64,000 nucleotides of DNA from an uncultured Bacilli bacterium (lineage in GTDB: Bacteria; Bacillota_I; Bacilli_A; RFN20; CAG-826): NCBI GenBank assembly GCA_934700895.1, contig CAKUXV010000003.1, positions 186,001 to 250,000 on the forward strand, in the 5' to 3' direction. The notes beneath the pieces were generated by a model. That model had not been told where the DNA came from and ran no database searches. It saw only the letters and a program-made list of their open reading frames with translations. Numbering within the stretch: the first letter of the stretch is position 1; the number at the start of each line of letters is the position of its first letter. Below, in pieces: positions 41,793 to 50,551 of the stretch. The position numbers and the translations under genes are program-made.

Positions 41793-42422
41793 TCAGGATG
41801 AACGAATAAAGTTCGTCTTTGCTCCACGTTCTGAAATTGGAACGTCGATTCCTTCTTTTTTGCCCGCTTCGATGCAGCGAAGCATCCAAGCCATATTGCG
41901 CCCTAGATTTCGCATCGTTTGCAGCCCTTCTAAATCCTGAAGGACTTCTTCGGGGTTATTGCCGTGGACCATATTCCAATAAGAAGAAGTGATCACGGGC
42001 ATTTCTAGAATCCCCAAGTGTTTGGCTAATGCGTCAAGGCTTGCGGTGGTTCCCGCCCGTCTTGCCGAGGCGATTACCGCGCCTGGCTTATGGGATAAAT
42101 ACTGCCCGGCTGAAACGGATAAGCGGTCTAAAACCGAGAGGATTCTGCCGCTAGGATGCGCGTAATAGACGGGGGTTCCAAAGATAAACCCATCCGCTTC
42201 CTTTGCTTTTTCCGCTAACGAATGGACTACATCGTCGGTAAAGACACATCCGTTATGATTCCTGCATCCTCCACATCCCGAGCAGTCCCGAATGGGTTGG
42301 TTGCCCAAACAAACAATCTCGGATTCGATGCCCTCGGCTTCCAAAACTTTGGCGATTTCGTTTAAGGCGGTGTAGGTGCACCCTTTTTCATGGCAGCTGC
42401 CATTGATCATCAAGACTTTCAT
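41793..42422 (-). CDS. NADPH-dependent FMN reductase-like flavoprotein
   Basis: The start is ATG 42422 with GGAGG on the minus strand; 209 residues. A flavodoxin-like fold: Asn-Gly-Ser-Cys-His-Glu-Lys-Gly-Cys-Thr phosphate loop at 7-16, a Cys-x2-Cys-x2-Cys cluster-like motif near 48-54 and Gly-Thr-Pro-Val-Tyr-Tyr near 83. The three cysteines suggest an iron-sulfur flavoprotein-type reductase. Electron partner unknown. Confidence 0.9.
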   Translation of the reverse strand: MKVLMINGSCHEKGCTYTALNEIAKVLEAEGIESEIVCLGNQPIRDCSGCGGCRNHNGCVFTDDVVHSLAEKAKEADGFIFGTPVYYAHPSGRILSVLDRLSVSAGQYLSHKPGAVIASARRAGTTASLDALAKHLGILEMPVITSSYWNMVHGNNPEEVLQDLEGLQTMRNLGRNMAWMLRCIEAGKKEGIDVPISERGAKTNFIRSS

Positions 42423-42511
42423 GAAGTTCCTCCTGGGTTTTCCTGCATTCATCATAAAGAGACAAAAAGAAAAATCCATGAAAAAAGAGGACCGAAGCCC
42501 TCTTTACTAAA

Positions 42512-43732
42512 TTAACGAATCATCAAAATCTTTTTCGCGATTTCAATCATCGTTTCCCATTCTTGGACGGAGAGGTATTCAAACCTGCCGTGATGGTTGT
42601 AACTTCCCGTGCCAAGGTTGGGGGTGGGACAGCCAAGGAAAGAGAAGGTCGCTCCGTCAGTTCCTCCACGAATCGGCGGGAAAATGGGATCGATCGAAAG
42701 GACCGCGAAGGCCTTTTTAGCTTGTTCAACGGCTTCTGGGTGCTCATCCAAGACTTCCTGCATATTCTTGTAATCGTCTCCGATTTCTAACTCAATGGAA
42801 GCGGAGGGGTAACGCTTTTCTAGGTTTGCTTTAGCGAAGCGGAATTCTTCTTTTTGCTCCTCGAGTTTTTTCCGGTCATGGTTGCGGATGATGTAATGGA
42901 GGTGGGCGGTGTCGACGCCGCCATCCATACCCACCAAATGGTTGAATCCCTCAAATCCTTCCGTGAACTGCGGACGTTTCTTTTCCGGGAGCAAACGGTC
43001 GAATTCGAAGGCAAGGCTAGAAGCGTTTACCATTTTGCCTTTGGCTTCCCCTGGATGGATGGAAACTCCGTGCAGGGTCACATCGGCATGGGCGGCGTTA
43101 AAAGTTGCCGTAGCGATTTCCCGGTAATAGCCTCCATCAATCGTGTAGGCGTATTTGGCCCCGAATTTCTTGGCGTTAAAATGCTCGGGTCCTCTTCCGA
43201 TTTCTTCATCAGGGGTAAATAGGATCGAAATGGGATGATGGGGAATATCGGGATGATCGTGGAAGAAGTGGAGGACCGCCATAATCGCAGCGACCCCCGC
43301 TTTATCATCGGCCCCAAGTAACGTGGTTCCGTCGGTGACGACCAAATCATCGCCGATATGTTCGCCTAACGTCGGGAATTCTTTGGGAGACATCGAATAG
43401 GCTTCGTTTAGGACAATGGTTCCGCCGTCATATTTTTCGATTATCCGCGGTTTGACGTTGGCTCCGGAGCATTCTAGGGCAGTGTCTACGTGGGCGTTGA
43501 GCCCGATGGGGTCCCAATCCTCTTCCCCTTTCATCCAGCCATAAAGTCTGCCAAATTGATCGATTTCGTGAGGGATGCCCAACTCCTCCAATTCGCTTGC
43601 TAACTTTCTTGTGAGATTGAGCTCCTTGGAAGCGCTTGGCGTAGCGGCGGAAACATCATCGGACTGCGTATCGATTTGAACGTATTGAAGGAAGCGTTCT
43701 AAATTCTTTCTGGTTTCGTCATTCATTTTCAA
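42512..43732 (-). CDS. pepT: peptidase T (tripeptide aminopeptidase)
   Basis: A 406-residue M20B metallopeptidase that removes N-terminal residues from tripeptides. Zinc ligands are visible: His in Asn-Ala-His-Val-Asp-Thr near 79, Asp in Gly-Ala-Asp-Asp-Lys near 141, catalytic Glu-Glu in Thr-Pro-Asp-Glu-Glu-Ile-Gly near 173-174, Asp in Ile-Asp-Gly-Gly near 196 and His in Tyr-Asn-His-His-Gly near 378. Length is standard. It is divergent from pepC across a 109-bp gap, a natural peptide-salvage pair. Confidence 0.95.
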   Translation of the reverse strand: MKMNDETRKNLERFLQYVQIDTQSDDVSAATPSASKELNLTRKLASELEELGIPHEIDQFGRLYGWMKGEEDWDPIGLNAHVDTALECSGANVKPRIIEKYDGGTIVLNEAYSMSPKEFPTLGEHIGDDLVVTDGTTLLGADDKAGVAAIMAVLHFFHDHPDIPHHPISILFTPDEEIGRGPEHFNAKKFGAKYAYTIDGGYYREIATATFNAAHADVTLHGVSIHPGEAKGKMVNASSLAFEFDRLLPEKKRPQFTEGFEGFNHLVGMDGGVDTAHLHYIIRNHDRKKLEEQKEEFRFAKANLEKRYPSASIELEIGDDYKNMQEVLDEHPEAVEQAKKAFAVLSIDPIFPPIRGGTDGATFSFLGCPTPNLGTGSYNHHGRFEYLSVQEWETMIEIAKKILMIR

Positions 43733-43841
43733 AAAATCCTTCTTTCCTTGGCTATTTTACCCCCTTGCAAGGCTCATTTCCATTGAAGCAAACGGAAAGA
43801 AAGAGGATAATCTCTAAAGTGGATTAAAGGAGGCATTCCTC

Positions 43842-45185
43842 ATGGAAAATATCATGGATGGCGCTTTGGATGAAGCGCTCCGCAGCCATTTTGACGAAGA
43901 TTATGAAAAGGACCCAAAAAACGCGGTGATTAGCCACGCGATGTCCCGCAATTCGATTTCGGACGTGGTTTTCAATCCGTCTTCGCTAAAAGGCGTAAAT
44001 CCCGTCTTCTCCATCGACATCAAAACGATGTCGGCCTTAAACCAAAGACAAAGCGGCCGTTGCTGGATTTTCGCTGGGTTAAATTTTTGCCGTGAAATCA
44101 TGGCCAAAAACCTGAAGATGGACGATTTCGAATTGTCTCAAAATTACATTGCCCTCTTCGATAAAATCGAAAAAAGCAACTTTGCGATGGAATCCATTTT
44201 GGAACTGTCGAGTTATTCCCCCAATGAACGCGTATTCCACCATGTTCTTCATGAACCCGTTAATGACGGCGGACAATGGGATATGTTTGTGAACTTAGTA
44301 CGCAAGTATGGCTTGATGCCCAAAAGCGTTTTCCCCGAGACCTACCAATCCAACACTACCCGCGAAATTGATTTCTTGATCAATTCCTACATCCGTCGTT
44401 TTGCTTCGGAAGCGCGCGCTTTGGCCGTGGAATCCAAAAAAGAAGAAATCCGTCCTCTTAAAAACCGGTATTTGGAAAAGATTTACACCCTTTGCCTGAA
44501 TGCCTTCGGCGTTCCTCCCAAAACCTTTGATTTTGCCTATTATGATGATAAGAAAAAATATCATATCGAACACGATTTAACCCCGCAAAGCTTCGCCAAA
44601 GAATACCTTGGCGATGTTCTGGAGGACTATCAATCCCTTATCAATTCTCCTACCAACGACAAACCCTTCAACAAGAACTTCACGGTCGATTATATCGGCA
44701 ACGTTGTCGAAGGGAAGCCTATCAACCACTTGAATTTGACGATGGCTCGCATGGAAGAATTGATCATCAAACAATTAAGCGATGCCCTACCCGTTTGGTT
44801 CGGAAGTGATGTTTCCTTTTATCGCGATAGAAATAGCGCCGCTTGGGACGACAATGCCTTGGATTATGAATCCGCCATCGGGTTTGCTCCTGAATTTGAG
44901 AAGGCCCAAATGCTCGATTATGGAGCGTCGGCTATGAACCACGCGATGCTTATTACCGGTGTGGATCTTAAGGACGGCAAGCCAATTCGTTGGAAGATTG
45001 AAAACTCTTGGGGAACCGACTGCGGAAACCGTGGATATTTTGCGATGTCCGAATCGTGGTTTGCCCGTTTCGTCTATCAGGCGGTTGTTGCCAAAAAATA
45101 TCTCTCAAAAGAAGAACTGGATGCAACAGAAGCCGCTCCGACCCACTTGGAACCATGGGATCCCATGGGAACTTTGGCGGATTAA
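43842..45185 (+). CDS. pepC: aminopeptidase C (bleomycin hydrolase family)
   Basis: A 447-residue papain-like C1B peptidase of the cytosol. The catalytic Cys is in Gln-Ser-Gly-Arg-Cys-Trp-Ile-Phe near 73, His in Met-Asn-His-Ala-Met near 366 and Asn in Glu-Asn-Ser-Trp-Gly near 388. The last residues form the C-terminal arm that lies in the active site in the family. A clear AAAGGAGG precedes the start. Confidence 0.95.
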   Translation: MENIMDGALDEALRSHFDEDYEKDPKNAVISHAMSRNSISDVVFNPSSLKGVNPVFSIDIKTMSALNQRQSGRCWIFAGLNFCREIMAKNLKMDDFELSQNYIALFDKIEKSNFAMESILELSSYSPNERVFHHVLHEPVNDGGQWDMFVNLVRKYGLMPKSVFPETYQSNTTREIDFLINSYIRRFASEARALAVESKKEEIRPLKNRYLEKIYTLCLNAFGVPPKTFDFAYYDDKKKYHIEHDLTPQSFAKEYLGDVLEDYQSLINSPTNDKPFNKNFTVDYIGNVVEGKPINHLNLTMARMEELIIKQLSDALPVWFGSDVSFYRDRNSAAWDDNALDYESAIGFAPEFEKAQMLDYGASAMNHAMLITGVDLKDGKPIRWKIENSWGTDCGNRGYFAMSESWFARFVYQAVVAKKYLSKEELDATEAAPTHLEPWDPMGTLAD

Positions 45186-45208
45186 ATTCAATCTTCGACT
45201 TTCAATGG

Positions 45209-45237
45209 AATGCAGCTCTTTTCAGGGCTGCATTTTT
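45209..45237 (+). terminator. terminator of pepC
   Basis: AATGCAGC (45209-45216) pairs with GCTGCATT (45227-45234) and a T run follows. Confidence 0.85.
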
Positions 45238-45284
45238 CATGATTGGGCAAGAAACCCCTTAGGCTTTTTGGGACCCAAGGGGCG

Positions 45285-45356
45285 TTGACGCCGCGCGGAA
45301 TCGCCCTATACTATTAGTGGATGTGGGTGACTCCCGTTTTGTCGGGAGTCACTTTT
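45285..45356 (+). ncRNA. candidate short antisense RNA with its own promoter and terminator
   Basis: TTGACG (45285-45290) and TATACT (45307-45312) are 16 bp apart. Transcription would start near 45319 and reach a perfect 10-bp hairpin (GTGACTCCCG / CGGGAGTCAC, 45327-45352) followed by TTTT. The transcript would be about 40 nt and complementary to the 3' end of an mRNA from the small minus-strand ORF at 45360-45440. It may be the antitoxin RNA of a type I system. No expression data. Confidence 0.45.
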
Positions 45357-45359
45357 CAT

Positions 45360-45440
45360 TCACTCTTCGTCGTCGTGGCGGTCCCCGCCCCTTACTAGGA
45401 GCAGATCGATCAAGGCCACGAGGGCGATGAGTTCGAGCAT
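45360..45440 (-). CDS. 26-residue hydrophobic peptide, candidate type I toxin
   Basis: ATG 45440 has GAGGAAAGG immediately upstream on the minus strand. The peptide starts Met-Leu-Glu-Leu-Ile-Ala-Leu-Val-Ala-Leu-Ile, forms one hydrophobic helix and ends in a charged tail (Arg-Gly-Gly-Asp-Arg-His-Asp-Asp-Glu-Glu). That layout, helix plus charged tail in under 30 residues, is typical of membrane-acting type I toxins. A GTTRACGCCGCGCG motif flanks the locus in inverted orientation (45284-45297 and 45465-45478). Confidence 0.45.
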   Translation of the reverse strand: MLELIALVALIDLLLVRGGDRHDDEE

Positions 45441-45615
45441 GCCTTTCCTCATTGCTAGGGCGGCGCGCGGCGTTAACGGGGAATCGTCCCATAAAGGAAT
45501 CCTCCCTGCCTTATCTATAACGAAAAAAATTTATTTTTTGCGAAATTATCCACAAATGTTCCGATTTCATCGAAATAAATCCAATACAATCTACATTTCA
45601 ATCTCGATGGACTAT

Positions 45616-45640
45616 GAAAAAAGAGCCCCTTTCGAGGCTC
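45616..45640 (-). terminator. terminator of the membrane protein gene
   Basis: Minus-strand GAGCC-TCGAAAGG-GGCTC followed by T6. Confidence 0.8.
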
Positions 45641-45657
45641 CCTGTTGGATTTGGAAA

Positions 45658-46137
45658 TTAGGCTTTGAAGGAGGAATAAGCCCCATAAAGGCTTAAGGCT
45701 CCGCCGACAAATCCAAAGACCGCCGGAAGAATGAAACCCGTTCCGATAGATAGAAGCGCCGTATCTTCATCCGTTGCTCCCGAAACCGTTCCCGCCGCGA
45801 GGAAGATGTCTTTCCCAAAGAGGAAGATGACTCCGCTGGCCACGAGAAGAAGAAGGGTCAAGCCGAAGCTAATCGCTCCGATTTTGCCGGGAAGGAAGGC
45901 ACTGAGGAGACCCGTCACCGCACCGCAAACAAGGAAGCTGAAGCCGGCGATGAGCCAAGGCATCGAGTTGTAGCCGTGTTTCTCATATTGGAAGATGAGA
46001 TCATAAGCCGATCCGCGGCCCGCGGGGACGTTGCCGATTTTGCCAAAGGCTTCGCCAAACAATCCGAAAATGGCAACGAGGGCGCAAAGGGTCACGACGA
46101 TGCCGAGGAATAGATTCAATTTTTTGCTTTTCATCAC
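45658..46137 (-). CDS. hypothetical four-helix membrane protein
   Basis: A 159-residue protein with four predicted transmembrane helices at about 8-30, 60-85, 90-112 and 128-155, rich in Gly and Ala. The loop between helices 1 and 2 is polar and probably extracellular. No family recognised. Confidence 0.7.
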   Translation of the reverse strand: MMKSKKLNLFLGIVVTLCALVAIFGLFGEAFGKIGNVPAGRGSAYDLIFQYEKHGYNSMPWLIAGFSFLVCGAVTGLLSAFLPGKIGAISFGLTLLLLVASGVIFLFGKDIFLAAGTVSGATDEDTALLSIGTGFILPAVFGFVGGALSLYGAYSSFKA

Positions 46138-46189
46138 TAAAAACCTACCAGGCGAAAGTATAACGTTCTCTTTTCAAGAGGACAACCTT

Positions 46190-47542
46190 CTAATTCTTGC
46201 TTTTAACTGGATTTTGCTTCTTTTTGCTTGCTAGAAGCAGCCAGACAATCGGAACAAGGGACAAAAGAGCCGCCCCCAAGGTTACGAGAAACATCATTTT
46301 ATCGGGACTCTTCTCCATGGCGCCATATTCGTTTTCCGCCATTCCGCTTTGGAAAACCGCGCTGGAGAGATTGCTGCCAATCACCATGGGAAGCATGACG
46401 GCAAAGACCATGCGAACCGACTGATAGCTACCCACGTCTTCGCTGGGCGTATAGTCGCGGATGCTCGCGCCTAAAGAGGCTGTTCCCAGCAAGTATCCTG
46501 CAATCATACAGGTTCCAAAAAGGCAATCTAGCCCAAAGGAATCGCCAGAAAAGAATAAGCCCAATGCTCCGCCGGCCATCAAAACGACAGAAGGAATCAA
46601 AACCTTTCCCTTGCCGATTTTCTCCATGAAAATGCCAACGACGATCGTGAGGACACTAGCAATCCCCAAGATGATTCCGAGCCCCGCGTAGAATCCCATT
46701 CCTTGGAAGGCTTCCATTTTTTGGAAATAAACAAGGAAATAGGGCATGAAGCTATCGACGCCGATATTAAAGAAGAGGAAGGCGAGCAAAACGATGTAGA
46801 ACAAAGGGTTCGACTTGACCTTTTTCGGCGTAAAGCCCACGAACATTTGTTTGAAATAATGCTCTTCGCGATTTGGCAAACAAGTGTCTTTGGGAAGCAA
46901 AAAGAAGCTGACGATGCCAGCCGCGCTTGTTAAAACTCCAAAAATCAGAAAGAAGCAGAACCAAGGTTTGGCAACTTCCGCGGCGGTTTTGGTGGCATCA
47001 GGAATTCCTAGCCCAAGGCCAACAAGCATCATGACAGCCAAGGAAACCAAAGGAAGCACGCTCAAGACGCTTTCCACCAAAGGGCGATTCTTTTCGTTTG
47101 TTTGGTCCGTTACATAGGCGTTAAAGCAAGCATCGTTCGCCGTGGAGCCAAAGAAAGTCATGATGCAGTCGACGATGACGTTGAAAACTCCAACTAGCAT
47201 TAGGGCTTTGGCCCCTGCTCCGCCACTTAAGACTTCCATATTGGATAAAGACATCACGCCGAAAAGGAATACGAATATGCCCCAAATCGTATAACCGGCA
47301 GAGATGAAGATTCGCCGTTTTCCAAGTTTGTCGGAGAGGGCTCCTAGGAAAAAGGTCGTTAACGTTGCTACAACTGCCGAGGCCGTCGTCATCCAGTTGA
47401 TGTGATCGGTCGTGTGGGATTGGGAATACACCCAAAGGTTGATGTAATTGTTTTCAATGGCCCATGCGATTTGACCGAATAATCCAATCAAAACGATGGA
47501 AATCCACCTTCTCGCCCCTAAGGAGCCTTCTTTTTCTTTCAT
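46190..47542 (-). CDS. MFS/GPH-type transporter
   Basis: A 450-residue, 12-helix transporter. The motif Gly-Ala-Leu-Ser-Asp-Lys-Leu-Gly-Lys-Arg-Arg near 65-75 is the MFS loop 2-3 signature, and the first helix (Phe-Gly-Gln-Ile-Ala-Trp-Ala) resembles the GPH/SLC45 sugar-cation symporter group. The substrate is unknown; a sugar is possible. Confidence 0.88.
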   Translation of the reverse strand: MKEKEGSLGARRWISIVLIGLFGQIAWAIENNYINLWVYSQSHTTDHINWMTTASAVVATLTTFFLGALSDKLGKRRIFISAGYTIWGIFVFLFGVMSLSNMEVLSGGAGAKALMLVGVFNVIVDCIMTFFGSTANDACFNAYVTDQTNEKNRPLVESVLSVLPLVSLAVMMLVGLGLGIPDATKTAAEVAKPWFCFFLIFGVLTSAAGIVSFFLLPKDTCLPNREEHYFKQMFVGFTPKKVKSNPLFYIVLLAFLFFNIGVDSFMPYFLVYFQKMEAFQGMGFYAGLGIILGIASVLTIVVGIFMEKIGKGKVLIPSVVLMAGGALGLFFSGDSFGLDCLFGTCMIAGYLLGTASLGASIRDYTPSEDVGSYQSVRMVFAVMLPMVIGSNLSSAVFQSGMAENEYGAMEKSPDKMMFLVTLGAALLSLVPIVWLLLASKKKQNPVKSKN

Positions 47543-47617
47543 GGCTTTACCTGCCTTTGGGAAATAGTATAGGCGAAATCGGGTAAATAGGTTAGACTAT
47601 TCGAGATTGGAGTTACC

Positions 47618-48289
47618 ATGGATTTCTCTGCCTTGCCTTTTGCTTGCTATGCATTCTTTGCCTTTTTTCTTGTATCGACGGCGTTAGAACTCTTTTTCGC
47701 TTTTTTGGAATGGGAATTGCCACGAAAAATCGTAAAACCCTTCTGCGTCGCTTTTTTAAGCTTAATGTTTGCCTTTTGGCACCCGGATATTTGGTGGGTG
47801 GCTTTAGGATTTGCTCTCGGCGCAATGGGAGATGTGCTGCTCATTTTCAAGCATAAGGTGTGGATGCTAGTCACGGGGACGATTTGTTTCTTTCTGAACC
47901 ACCTTGCCTTCATCTTTACTTATTTCTGGATTTCCTTTCCGATGCCCGCTTATCAATATTGGATCTTCGTCGGCATCGCCGTCGTGATTTTAGCCGTGGG
48001 ATACCCGTTGCTTCACAAAGCCATCAAAACCCCGGGACTAGCCGCGGGAGGCGTCCTATATTTTGCCTCGATTGCTTTGGATTTGGTCGCGGCGATCCTC
48101 GCCCTTGTCAGCAAAATGCAACCCGTCGGCTATTTCAACCTCGCGGGCATGCTTTTCTTCTGCATTTCCGACACCTATTTGGTGAAAACCTTGTTTATCA
48201 AAGACGATAAAAGAAGGGATTTCTACATTATGGGAACCTATTTATTGGCCCAAGTTCTCATCCTTTTCGGCTTTGGATTCTATTTTTGA
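47618..48289 (+). CDS. YhhN/TMEM86-family membrane protein
   Basis: A 223-residue protein with about eight transmembrane helices. Conserved markers of the YhhN family, which includes lysoplasmalogenases, are visible: Lys-Pro in Ile-Val-Lys-Pro-Phe near 39, Gly-Asp-Val-Leu-Leu near 72 and Ser-Asp near 186. Activity toward lysoplasmalogen is known only for eukaryotic and a few bacterial members. Its end overlaps the rdgB gene by 10 bp on the other strand. Confidence 0.82.
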   Translation: MDFSALPFACYAFFAFFLVSTALELFFAFLEWELPRKIVKPFCVAFLSLMFAFWHPDIWWVALGFALGAMGDVLLIFKHKVWMLVTGTICFFLNHLAFIFTYFWISFPMPAYQYWIFVGIAVVILAVGYPLLHKAIKTPGLAAGGVLYFASIALDLVAAILALVSKMQPVGYFNLAGMLFFCISDTYLVKTLFIKDDKRRDFYIMGTYLLAQVLILFGFGFYF

Positions 48290-48870
48290 AGCAAATATTC
48301 GACCAATTTAGCAATCGCTTTTCCTCGGTGGGAGAAGCGGTTTTTTATTTCGTCGCTGGCTTGACCAAAATCGATATCGGCTTCCTCGCTATGGAAGATG
48401 GGGTCATAGCCAAAGCCATGGGTTCCACTAGGAGCAAATAGAATGGTTCCCGGGCATATACCGTCAAAATATAGGGGTGCGTCCCCCGTCTTTTCGATCA
48501 AACAAAGAGAGCAATGGAAGCAAGCGAAGCGATCCTTTTGACCTTCTAAGCGTTTCGTCACGACGTCAAACACTGCGGGGAATCCCCCGTTTTGTTTGGC
48601 ATACCTTGCTGTATGGATGCCAGGTTCGTTGCCTAAGGCGCGGATTTCTAGCCCTGAGTCATCGGCTAAAACGGGGTAAGGGGAACGGGAAGAAAGATCA
48701 AAGGCTTTGATGAATGCGTTTTCTCGGTACGTGGTCCCGTTTTCTTCGGGGTTGGAAGATAGACCTAAATCCTTGGGGGAAAGAATTTGGTAGCCTAGCG
48801 GTCCTAAAACCTCTTGGAATTCCAGGACTTTTCCCGGGTTGCTCGTCGCTAGTAAAATCGTTTTGCTCAT
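48280..48870 (-). CDS. rdgB: XTP/dITP pyrophosphatase (RdgB/HAM1)
   Basis: The start is ATG 48870; the longer frame to 48915 includes upstream promoter DNA. The 196-residue enzyme removes non-canonical purine nucleotides. Motifs: Thr-Ser-Asn-Pro-Gly-Lys near 8-13, Ala-Asp-Asp-Ser-Gly-Leu near 70, Gly-Phe-Gly-Tyr-Asp-Pro-Ile-Phe near 148 and Ser-His-Arg-Gly-Lys-Ala near 178. A TATAAT box lies 7 nt before the ATG and there is no Shine-Dalgarno. Confidence 0.95.
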   Translation of the reverse strand: MSKTILLATSNPGKVLEFQEVLGPLGYQILSPKDLGLSSNPEENGTTYRENAFIKAFDLSSRSPYPVLADDSGLEIRALGNEPGIHTARYAKQNGGFPAVFDVVTKRLEGQKDRFACFHCSLCLIEKTGDAPLYFDGICPGTILFAPSGTHGFGYDPIFHSEEADIDFGQASDEIKNRFSHRGKAIAKLVEYLLQK

Positions 48871-48883
48871 AAATGGGATTATA
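48871..48883 (-). promoter_or_regulatory. TATAAT 7 nt before rdgB
   Basis: Minus-strand TATAAT (48883-48878), seven bases, ATG. A perfect -10 box makes this the clearest leaderless candidate together with 26341. Confidence 0.65.
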
Positions 48884-48959
48884 GGGGCGAGAGGAAAGGG
48901 AGAAAAGGAAAACATGTAAAAGGAAGCTGGGCATCCCTTCTTTTAGAATGAATGGCAAA

Positions 48960-48987
48960 TAAAAAAATCCCCGGCCATGAGGTCGGG
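48960..48987 (-). terminator. terminator of the tRNA-Asp/tRNA-Gly operon
   Basis: Minus-strand CCCGACC-TCAT-GGCCGGG (one mismatch) followed by seven T residues. Confidence 0.8.
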
Positions 48988-49000
48988 AAGTGTTTGCAGT

Positions 49001-49074
49001 TGGAGCAGGTGACGGGAATCGGACCCGCATAACCAGCTTGGAAGGCTGGTGTTCTACCACTGAACTACACCTGC
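49001..49074 (-). tRNA. tRNA-Gly (anticodon TCC)
   Basis: Acceptor GCAGGTG/CACCTGC, anticodon loop CTTCCAA, discriminator T and encoded CCA. Confidence 0.94.
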
Positions 49075-49079
49075 AAACC

Positions 49080-49156
49080 TGGCGGACCATACGAGATTCG
49101 AACTCGTGATCTCTTCCGTGACAGGGAAGCATGTTAGACCGCTACACCAATGGTCC
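49080..49156 (-). tRNA. tRNA-Asp (anticodon GTC)
   Basis: Acceptor GGACCAT/ATGGTCC, anticodon stem CTTCC/GGAAG with loop CTGTCAC, discriminator G and encoded CCA. It is 5 bp upstream of tRNA-Gly on the same strand, so they are co-transcribed. Confidence 0.94.
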
Positions 49157-49227
49157 GTAGCGGGCATTATGATAGCACGGCATCGCGCCTCGTCCAAATG
49201 TTTTTTGCGAGAATCTAAAAAAGATTG

Positions 49228-50010
49228 TTAGTTCTCAATTGATGTGAAACGTTTGAGAAGCCTCGGGCATCTGGCCTCGCCTGTATCTTGCATCAGCTTC
49301 CTCAGCTTTTCAATCTCCACTTGGTTCGGGGGCCTCGGTTTCAGCGCCATCCTCGGCATGTCGTTGTATTTTCTGCTCCATCTCGCCCCCTGGGAGGCGA
49401 GGTCGGCGAGGGAATAGAATCTCAGGGTCCTGCAGAACCTCTCCTGGTCGATCCTGTGGGATCGCTCGACCTTGCCGTTGCGCTCCGGCGTCCCCGGGCG
49501 GATGAGCTTGTGCGCCATGCCGCTCTCGAGGCAGAACCGCTCGAGGAAATTGGGGCCGTCCCTGCAGACGGCGGGAAAGCCGCCCCCTTTGGCCCTGGCC
49601 CTGCCGGAGAGCTCGAAGCCGCTGTCGGTCTGTATCTCCTTCGGCTTGTATCCGAAAAAGGCAATCGCCTTCTTGAGCCCCCTGACGGCCTCGTGCGCGG
49701 AATGCTCGTTGGCGTAATGGAGGAGCCTCTTCCCCTTCGCCTGGTCGCGGAGGCATTTTATCTTGCGGGTCGTCTTCTTGGGCGCCTTCCTCGGGTGCCC
49801 CGAGTGGGGCCTGTGGCTCCTCCTGTCCGCCAGGGAGGAATCGGTGCCGCCGTACCTCTTCCTCCGCCTCCAGAAGCTGGTCCTCTTGGCCTTGCAGCAG
49901 GCGAGGGCCTTCCTTATGCTCCAGCCCGATTCCGCGGCCCTCCTCACCGAACGGAGCCTCGTCTCCGGATCGTAGGGCAGGAATCCCTCGCCCTTTCGCT
50001 TATAATGCCC
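49228..50010 (-). pseudogene. IS481-like transposase with internal deletion
   Basis: The minus-strand frame begins with a helix-turn-helix (Tyr-Asp-Pro-Glu-Thr-Arg-Leu-Arg ... Ser-Gly-Trp-Ser-Ile-Arg, then Lys-Arg-Tyr-Gly-Gly-Thr and His-Arg-Pro-His-Ser). It then jumps to the second half of the rve domain: Glu-Ile-Gln-Thr-Asp-Ser-Gly-Phe-Glu, Leu-Ile-Arg-Pro-Gly-Thr-Pro-Glu-Arg-Asn-Gly-Lys-Val-Glu-Arg-Ser-His-Arg. The region with the first catalytic Asp is missing, so it is inactive. A plus-strand frame of 254 codons over the same DNA is only a shadow caused by the high GC. Confidence 0.75.
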
Positions 50011-50143
50011 ACGGCATCTCCTTTCATGCTTTCTTGGTCGAAAACATTATAAGGCGGGATGCCTTTTCTTTCGCCCCGGCGCGAACCCCCTATGGGGTTT
50101 GGGATGGGGGGAGGCTATCGGCTAGCGATTTTGTTTCACATCA
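49240..50143 (-). mobile_element. defective IS481-like insertion element, GC-rich
   Basis: An 11-bp inverted repeat TGATGTGAAAC (49240-49250) and GTTTCACATCA (50133-50143) encloses about 900 bp that is far more GC-rich than the genome. No target duplication is visible. The element contains one transposase remnant on the minus strand. Its composition points to acquisition from a high-GC host. Confidence 0.7.
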
Positions 50144-50413
50144 TCTGAAATAGAACATTCGACCATCGTGTTCCACCTTCGCGCTTTAAAGAATACGTCG
50201 AACACTTACGTTTCCATCACGGATAACTTTGCCTGATTTGGGAGCCTATCGTTAAAATTCATCCAAACAAGAAGGGGCGCCCTTTTTCAATTGGTACAAA
50301 ATTCTGACCAGCGAAACCACTACACGTGTTTTCAAGGGGAATAATGCGTTGTTGTAAAGATGTGGCTACATCGAAATGCAAACGTCGTCCGACAAATGGA
50401 AAGGATTCCTTTG
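50144..50413. other. intergenic stretch, no gene seen
   Basis: About 270 bp between the IS-like element and the kinase promoter. I see a short AAGGG-GCG-CCCTT hairpin with T residues near 50271, and no credible coding frame. Confidence 0.5.
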
Positions 50414-50450
50414 CCCCCATTCCCTTTTAAAGGGGTCGGGATTATCATTA
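50414..50450 (+). promoter_or_regulatory. promoter/palindrome element upstream of the kinase gene (copy 1)
   Basis: This 37-bp element matches 59146-59182 at 33 positions. It contains CCCTTTT-AAAGGGG, a -35-like TTCCCT (50420) and a -10 TATCAT (50443-50448) with 17-bp spacing. The RNA would start about 97 nt before the kinase start. Confidence 0.6.
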
Positions 50451-50551
50451 TTTCACTTGCATAGTGAACCGAAATTGAGGAGCTAAAATCGTTACTGCCC
50501 CCGACCATGACGAACTATCTAAATTTTGGAAAGATGCTAAATTAGAATGCG

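Noticed and set aside
49288..50052. 254-codon open frame on the plus strand over the IS-like element
   Set aside because: It is antisense to the recognisable transposase, is rich in Leu/Pro/Arg from GC-rich DNA, and has no family signature or ribosome-binding site.
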